Shown here: piece by piece, positions 7,533 through 9,739 of the stretch
How positions within the stretch are numbered: position 1 is the first letter of the stretch
How the letters are laid out: each line of letters begins with the position of its first letter
Assembly (NCBI GenBank): GCA_919901335.1
Contig: CAKKOZ010000084.1
Coordinates: forward strand, 1 to 9,739
Reading direction: 5' to 3'
Length of the DNA stretch: 9,739 nucleotides
Source: Nitrospiria bacterium
GTDB taxonomy: Bacteria > Nitrospirota > Nitrospiria > JACQBZ01
Made by a program: the position numbers and the translations under genes
The notes under the pieces: model-generated
The model's database searches: none
What the model was told of the DNA's origin: nothing
Seen by the model: the letters and a program-made list of their open reading frames with translations, nothing else

Positions 7533-7556
7533 GGGGACAGATTTAAAATCTGCCCC
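7533..7556. repeat. REP-like palindrome between ribH and nusB
   Basis: CAGATTT (7538-7544) and AAATCTG (7546-7552) are perfect inverted arms around a single A. The outer GGGG (7533-7536) and CCCC (7553-7556) extend them, with A7537 as the only unpaired base. The motif GGGGACAGATTT..AAATCTGcCCCC resembles short dispersed palindromes known from many GC-rich environmental bacteria, where such repeats are often linked to REP-associated tyrosine transposases. On the minus strand, the direction of transcription, no T-run follows, so it is not a good intrinsic terminator. In the transcript it could form a hairpin that affects mRNA stability between ribH and nusB. Confidence 0.65.
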
Positions 7557-7567
7557 CTCCCGGTCTT

Positions 7568-8035
7568 CTACTTTAGATTTTTGAGGAGACCGACCATTTC
7601 AAGCGCCGTCTTGGCCGCGTCCCCGCCCCGGTCATACCGTTTGCGATCGGCCCGGTGAACCGCCTGCGGCACGGTACCGGTGGTCAATACGCCGAAGCTG
7701 ATCGGGATGCCCGTCTCCAACATCACCTGCGCGATTCCCTGACTCACCGCCTGGCTGATGTACTCAAAATGGGGCGTCTCTCCCCGAATAACGGCGCCCA
7801 GACAGATCACAGCATGAAACGCACCCGATTGAGCCAGGCGTTTGGCCGTCAACGGTATTTCAAAGGCGCCCGGGACCTTGGCAATTTCGATATCCTCTTC
7901 CCGGACCCCGTGTTCTTTCAAGACCGCCAAGGCGCCTTCCAGTAGTTCTTCCGTCACCGTGCCGTTGAACTTACTGACCACCACCCCGAACCGATGACGG
8001 CCTCCTTTAAGATCTCCTTCATGAATCTTGGCCAT
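7568..8035 (-). CDS. ribH: 6,7-dimethyl-8-ribityllumazine synthase
   Basis: RibH condenses 3,4-dihydroxy-2-butanone 4-phosphate with 5-amino-6-ribitylaminouracil to form lumazine, the penultimate step of riboflavin synthesis. The family usually forms pentamers or 60-mer shells. The 155-aa product has RFGVVVSKFN (15-24), VPGAFEIPL (54-62), GAVIRGETPHFEYI (80-93) with catalytic His89, and phosphate-binding Arg128. Both residues fall one position later than in the Bacillus enzyme. The segment after GVLTT (115-119) reads GTVPQAVHRADRKRYDRG, where relatives usually have an acidic residue after TT and a T-K-AGNKG stretch. It is therefore slightly atypical but intact. It lies 7 bp downstream of ribBA with only a weak ribosome binding site, so coupling to ribBA is likely. 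Confidence 0.97.
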   Translation of the reverse strand: MAKIHEGDLKGGRHRFGVVVSKFNGTVTEELLEGALAVLKEHGVREEDIEIAKVPGAFEIPLTAKRLAQSGAFHAVICLGAVIRGETPHFEYISQAVSQGIAQVMLETGIPISFGVLTTGTVPQAVHRADRKRYDRGGDAAKTALEMVGLLKNLK

Positions 8036-8042
8036 CCCGGTT

Positions 8043-9257
8043 TTATACCTTATCGAGAAGGTGGCCGAGTTTCTGTTTTTTAGTTCTCAGGTATCGCACA
8101 TTCTGATCATGCGTCGGGATTTCAATCGGCACACGCTCAACCACATTGAGTCCGTATCCCTCCACGCCGACAATTTTGCGCGGGTTGTTCGTCATCAGAC
8201 GGATCTTGCGCAGGCCGAGATTCACAAGGATCTGCGCCCCGATCCCATAGTCCCGGAGATCCGGCTTGAATCCAAGCTCGAGATTCGCCTGAACCGTATC
8301 CATCCCTTTATCTTGAAGACCGTAGGCTTTGATCTTATTTAAGAGACCGATCCCGCGGCCCTCCTGATTCAGGTACAGCAGCACTCCCTGTCCGGCCTGC
8401 TCGATCATCTCCAGAGCGCGATGAAGCTGCTCGCCGCAATCGCACCGCCTTGAACCGAACACATCTCCCGTCAAACAGCCCGAATGAACCCGGACCAGCA
8501 TGGGGGCTTCCCCGTTGACCTGGCCCTTGACCAGGGCGATATGAATGCCTTGATCAATCTCGTTTTCATACGCGATGAGATGGAACTCGCCGTACCGGGA
8601 CGGAAGCATCGCTTCGCTGATCCGACGCACGAGCGATTCCCGCCGCATTCGATGCTCGATGAGATCCTTGACCGTCACAATCTTGAGATGGTGTTGTTCC
8701 GCAAACTCCATAAGCTGTGGAACGCGCGACATGGTTCCGTCTTCGTTCATGATCTCGCAGAGCACGCCGGCCGGATAGAGACCGGCCAGGCGGGCGAGGT
8801 CCACGGAGCCTTCCGTCTGTCCCGCCCGTTTTAGGACCCCCCCCTTCTGGGCCTTGAGAGGAAAGATATGTCCCGGCCGGGCCAGATCCGACGGCTTGGT
8901 CTTGGGATCAATCGCGGCCAGAATGGTCTTCGCCCGGTCCGACGCCGAGATCCCGGTGCTGACACCTTCCCGCGCATCAATCGAAATAGTGAAGGCCGTT
9001 CCAAACGTTGCGGTGTTCTCGGAGACCATCGGAGGAAGCTGCAGTTCGTCCACCCGCTCCGGCGTAAGGGTAAGACAGATTAAACCACGCCCCTGCTTGG
9101 CCATAAAATTGACCGCCTCGGGACCGACCTTCTCGGCCGCCATGACAAGGTCGCCTTCGTTCTCGCGGTCCTCATCATCCACCAGGACGATCATTTGGCC
9201 TTCCTTGATCGCCTGAACCGCTTCGTCAATGGAGTTAAATCGAAATTCGGTCGTCAT
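8043..9257 (-). CDS. ribBA: bifunctional 3,4-dihydroxy-2-butanone-4-phosphate synthase / GTP cyclohydrolase II
   Basis: RibBA supplies both precursors of riboflavin: DHBP from ribulose 5-phosphate (RibB) and the diaminopyrimidine product from GTP (RibA). The 404 aa divide into RibB (about 1-202) and RibA (about 205-400). RibB shows the acidic loop VDDEDRENEGDL (26-37), GVSTGISASDR (98-108) and RPGHIFPL (127-134). RibA shows the zinc ligands Cys261, Cys272 and Cys274 (C-X10-C-X-C), NQEGRGIGLLNKI (297-309), DLRDYGIGAQIL (333-344) and MTNNPRKI (355-362). Both halves look catalytically complete. ATG 9257 is preceded by AAAAGGG at a good distance. It is the first gene after a strong promoter with an approximately 65-nt leader. 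That leader is too short for an FMN riboswitch, and no RFN-like sequence is visible. Confidence 0.98.
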   Translation of the reverse strand: MTTEFRFNSIDEAVQAIKEGQMIVLVDDEDRENEGDLVMAAEKVGPEAVNFMAKQGRGLICLTLTPERVDELQLPPMVSENTATFGTAFTISIDAREGVSTGISASDRAKTILAAIDPKTKPSDLARPGHIFPLKAQKGGVLKRAGQTEGSVDLARLAGLYPAGVLCEIMNEDGTMSRVPQLMEFAEQHHLKIVTVKDLIEHRMRRESLVRRISEAMLPSRYGEFHLIAYENEIDQGIHIALVKGQVNGEAPMLVRVHSGCLTGDVFGSRRCDCGEQLHRALEMIEQAGQGVLLYLNQEGRGIGLLNKIKAYGLQDKGMDTVQANLELGFKPDLRDYGIGAQILVNLGLRKIRLMTNNPRKIVGVEGYGLNVVERVPIEIPTHDQNVRYLRTKKQKLGHLLDKV

Positions 9258-9328
9258 AACAGCCCTTTTGGATATCTTTTTAGGAATCGTTTCAAACCGC
9301 CATGAAGAATTTCTTCGATAACTTCGTA

Positions 9329-9357
9329 ACTATATAAGATACAAGGTGTTTTGTCAA
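9329..9357 (-). promoter_or_regulatory. sigma-70 promoter for ribBA
   Basis: Read on the minus strand, TTGACA (9357-9352) is a perfect -35 hexamer. It is followed by exactly 17 bp (9351-9335) and TATAGT (9334-9329), a -10 with one mismatch to TATAAT. Transcription would begin near 9322, leaving a leader of about 65 nt before the ribBA ATG. This is the best promoter in the window and probably drives the ribBA-ribH-nusB-pur genes. The -35 box directly abuts the U-tract of the upstream glnA terminator. Confidence 0.85.
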
Positions 9358-9396
9358 ACAAAAAATCCCCTGGAACCCGAATCATTCCAGGGGATT
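9356..9396 (-). terminator. intrinsic terminator of glnA
   Basis: On the minus strand AATCCCCTGGAA (9396-9385) and TTCCAGGGGATT (9375-9364) form a perfect 12-bp stem closing a 9-nt loop. A T-rich tail (TTTT G TTT, 9363-9356) follows at once. This is a textbook rho-independent terminator for transcripts coming from glnA, whose stop lies about 155 bp upstream of the hairpin. Its tail merges with the -35 box of the ribBA promoter. On the plus strand no T-run follows, so it should work in one direction. Confidence 0.92.
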
Positions 9397-9420
9397 AATC
9401 CGCTGCGACTGCATTCCCCA

Positions 9421-9465
9421 CCCGCCGCCTGGGCCCAATACGGGCGCTTTTAGGTTGGCGGGCGC
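9421..9465. other. GC-rich stem-loop region in the glnA-ribBA spacer, function unknown
   Basis: CCCGCC (9421-9426) can pair with GGCGGG (9457-9462), enclosing a small hairpin GCCC (9433-9436) / GGGC (9442-9445). CGGGCGC occurs twice (9441-9447 and 9459-9465). It lies in the glnA 3' untranslated region between the stop codon and the terminator. No reading frame in 9397-9526 looks like a protein and no known RNA family was recognised. The region could be a structured 3' UTR, the body of a small RNA ending at the 9356-9396 terminator, or chance pairing in GC-rich DNA. Confidence 0.25.
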
Positions 9466-9526
9466 AAGACGATACAGACCGGAACTTTGAAATCGGCCTC
9501 TAATAAAATCAAGGACCTACCCTCCA

Positions 9527-9545
9527 AAAGGTGACAGGCACCTTT
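9527..9545. repeat. REP-like palindrome just after glnA
   Basis: AAAGGTG (9527-9533) and CACCTTT (9539-9545) are perfect 7-bp inverted arms around ACAGG. The element starts five bases after the glnA stop. The GGTGACAGGCACCTTT type of palindrome resembles dispersed repeats seen in several environmental bacterial groups. It differs in sequence from the palindrome at 7533-7556. On the minus strand the hairpin is followed by only a short T-run (TTTT then GG), so at best it is a weak accessory terminator. Confidence 0.6.
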
Positions 9546-9550
9546 CATTA

Positions 9551-9739
9551 TTAAACGTCGTAGTAAAGGAAGAACTCGTACGGATGGGGTCTCAGCCGCA
9601 TGACGTCCACTTCCTTCTCTCTCTTATACTGAATCCAGGTCTCGATCACGTCCTTCGTAAAGACGCCGCCCTTCAGCAGAAAGGCATGGTCTTTTTCCAG
9701 ATTGTCCAGGGCATCATCCAGACTCCCCGGCATGGTCGG
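9551..9739 (-). CDS. glnA: glutamine synthetase type I, C-terminal 62 residues (partial)
   Basis: The reading frame enters from the right edge and ends at TAA 9551-9553. Visible residues run from PTMPGSLDDALDNLEKDHAF through GVFTKDVIETWIQYKREKEV to the end motif RPHPYEFFLYYDV. This is the typical C-terminal tail of GlnA type I. The enzyme makes glutamine from glutamate, ammonia and ATP, and glutamine is the nitrogen donor for the PurF and PurQ reactions nearby. The active site and the adenylylation tyrosine, if present, lie outside the window, so subtype and regulation cannot be judged. The gene is followed by a palindrome and then a strong terminator, so it is a separate transcription unit from ribBA. 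Confidence 0.95.
   Translation of the reverse strand, partial: PTMPGSLDDALDNLEKDHAFLLKGGVFTKDVIETWIQYKREKEVDVMRLRPHPYEFFLYYDV

Noticed and set aside
9258..9322. FMN riboswitch in the ribBA leader
   Set aside because: The leader is only about 65 nt and has no RFN-like conserved segments.

Overview
The window is a compact block of bacterial housekeeping genes, almost all on the minus strand. The base composition is moderately GC-rich and the genes are tightly packed, with 4-8 bp overlaps. I infer a Nitrospirota-like or deltaproteobacteria-like Gram-negative. The reasons are the ribBA-ribH-nusB-pur arrangement, the separate PurS/PurQ/PurL proteins, the Fe-S type PurF, and short palindromes of the kind scattered through those genomes. 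This taxonomic guess is weak and nothing in the sequence proves it.

Layout on the minus strand, in transcription order from the right edge: the last 62 codons of glnA (glutamine synthetase); a short palindromic repeat; about 130 bp of non-coding DNA with some stem-loop potential; a strong intrinsic terminator whose U-tract runs into a near-consensus sigma-70 promoter; ribBA; ribH; a second palindromic repeat; nusB; a 169-aa protein that looks like the N-terminal domain of a leucyl aminopeptidase (M17) without its catalytic domain; purB; purS; purQ; purL; purF. On the plus strand at the left edge are the 3' part of tRNA-Phe (GAA), a 195-bp spacer with a perfect 8-bp palindrome, and a small unrecognised Trp-rich protein gene. 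That gene converges on purF so tightly that the two stop codons share one TTAA.

How the genes work together: RibBA uses GTP and ribulose 5-phosphate, and RibH joins their products into lumazine. PurF, PurS, PurQ, PurL and PurB are five components of de novo purine synthesis, the route that ultimately supplies GTP. NusB is a transcription antitermination factor, and it commonly sits beside ribH in bacteria. From ribBA to purF there is no clear internal terminator and the gaps are at most 77 bp. The simplest reading is one long flavin/NusB/purine transcript of about 8.7 kb from the promoter at 9329-9357, although an internal promoter before nusB cannot be excluded.

I see no defence system, mobile island, CRISPR array or novel multi-gene system. 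The parts most worth a second look are the stand-alone M17 N-terminal domain protein inside the operon, the orphan Trp-rich protein, the terminator/promoter overlap and the two palindromic repeats.
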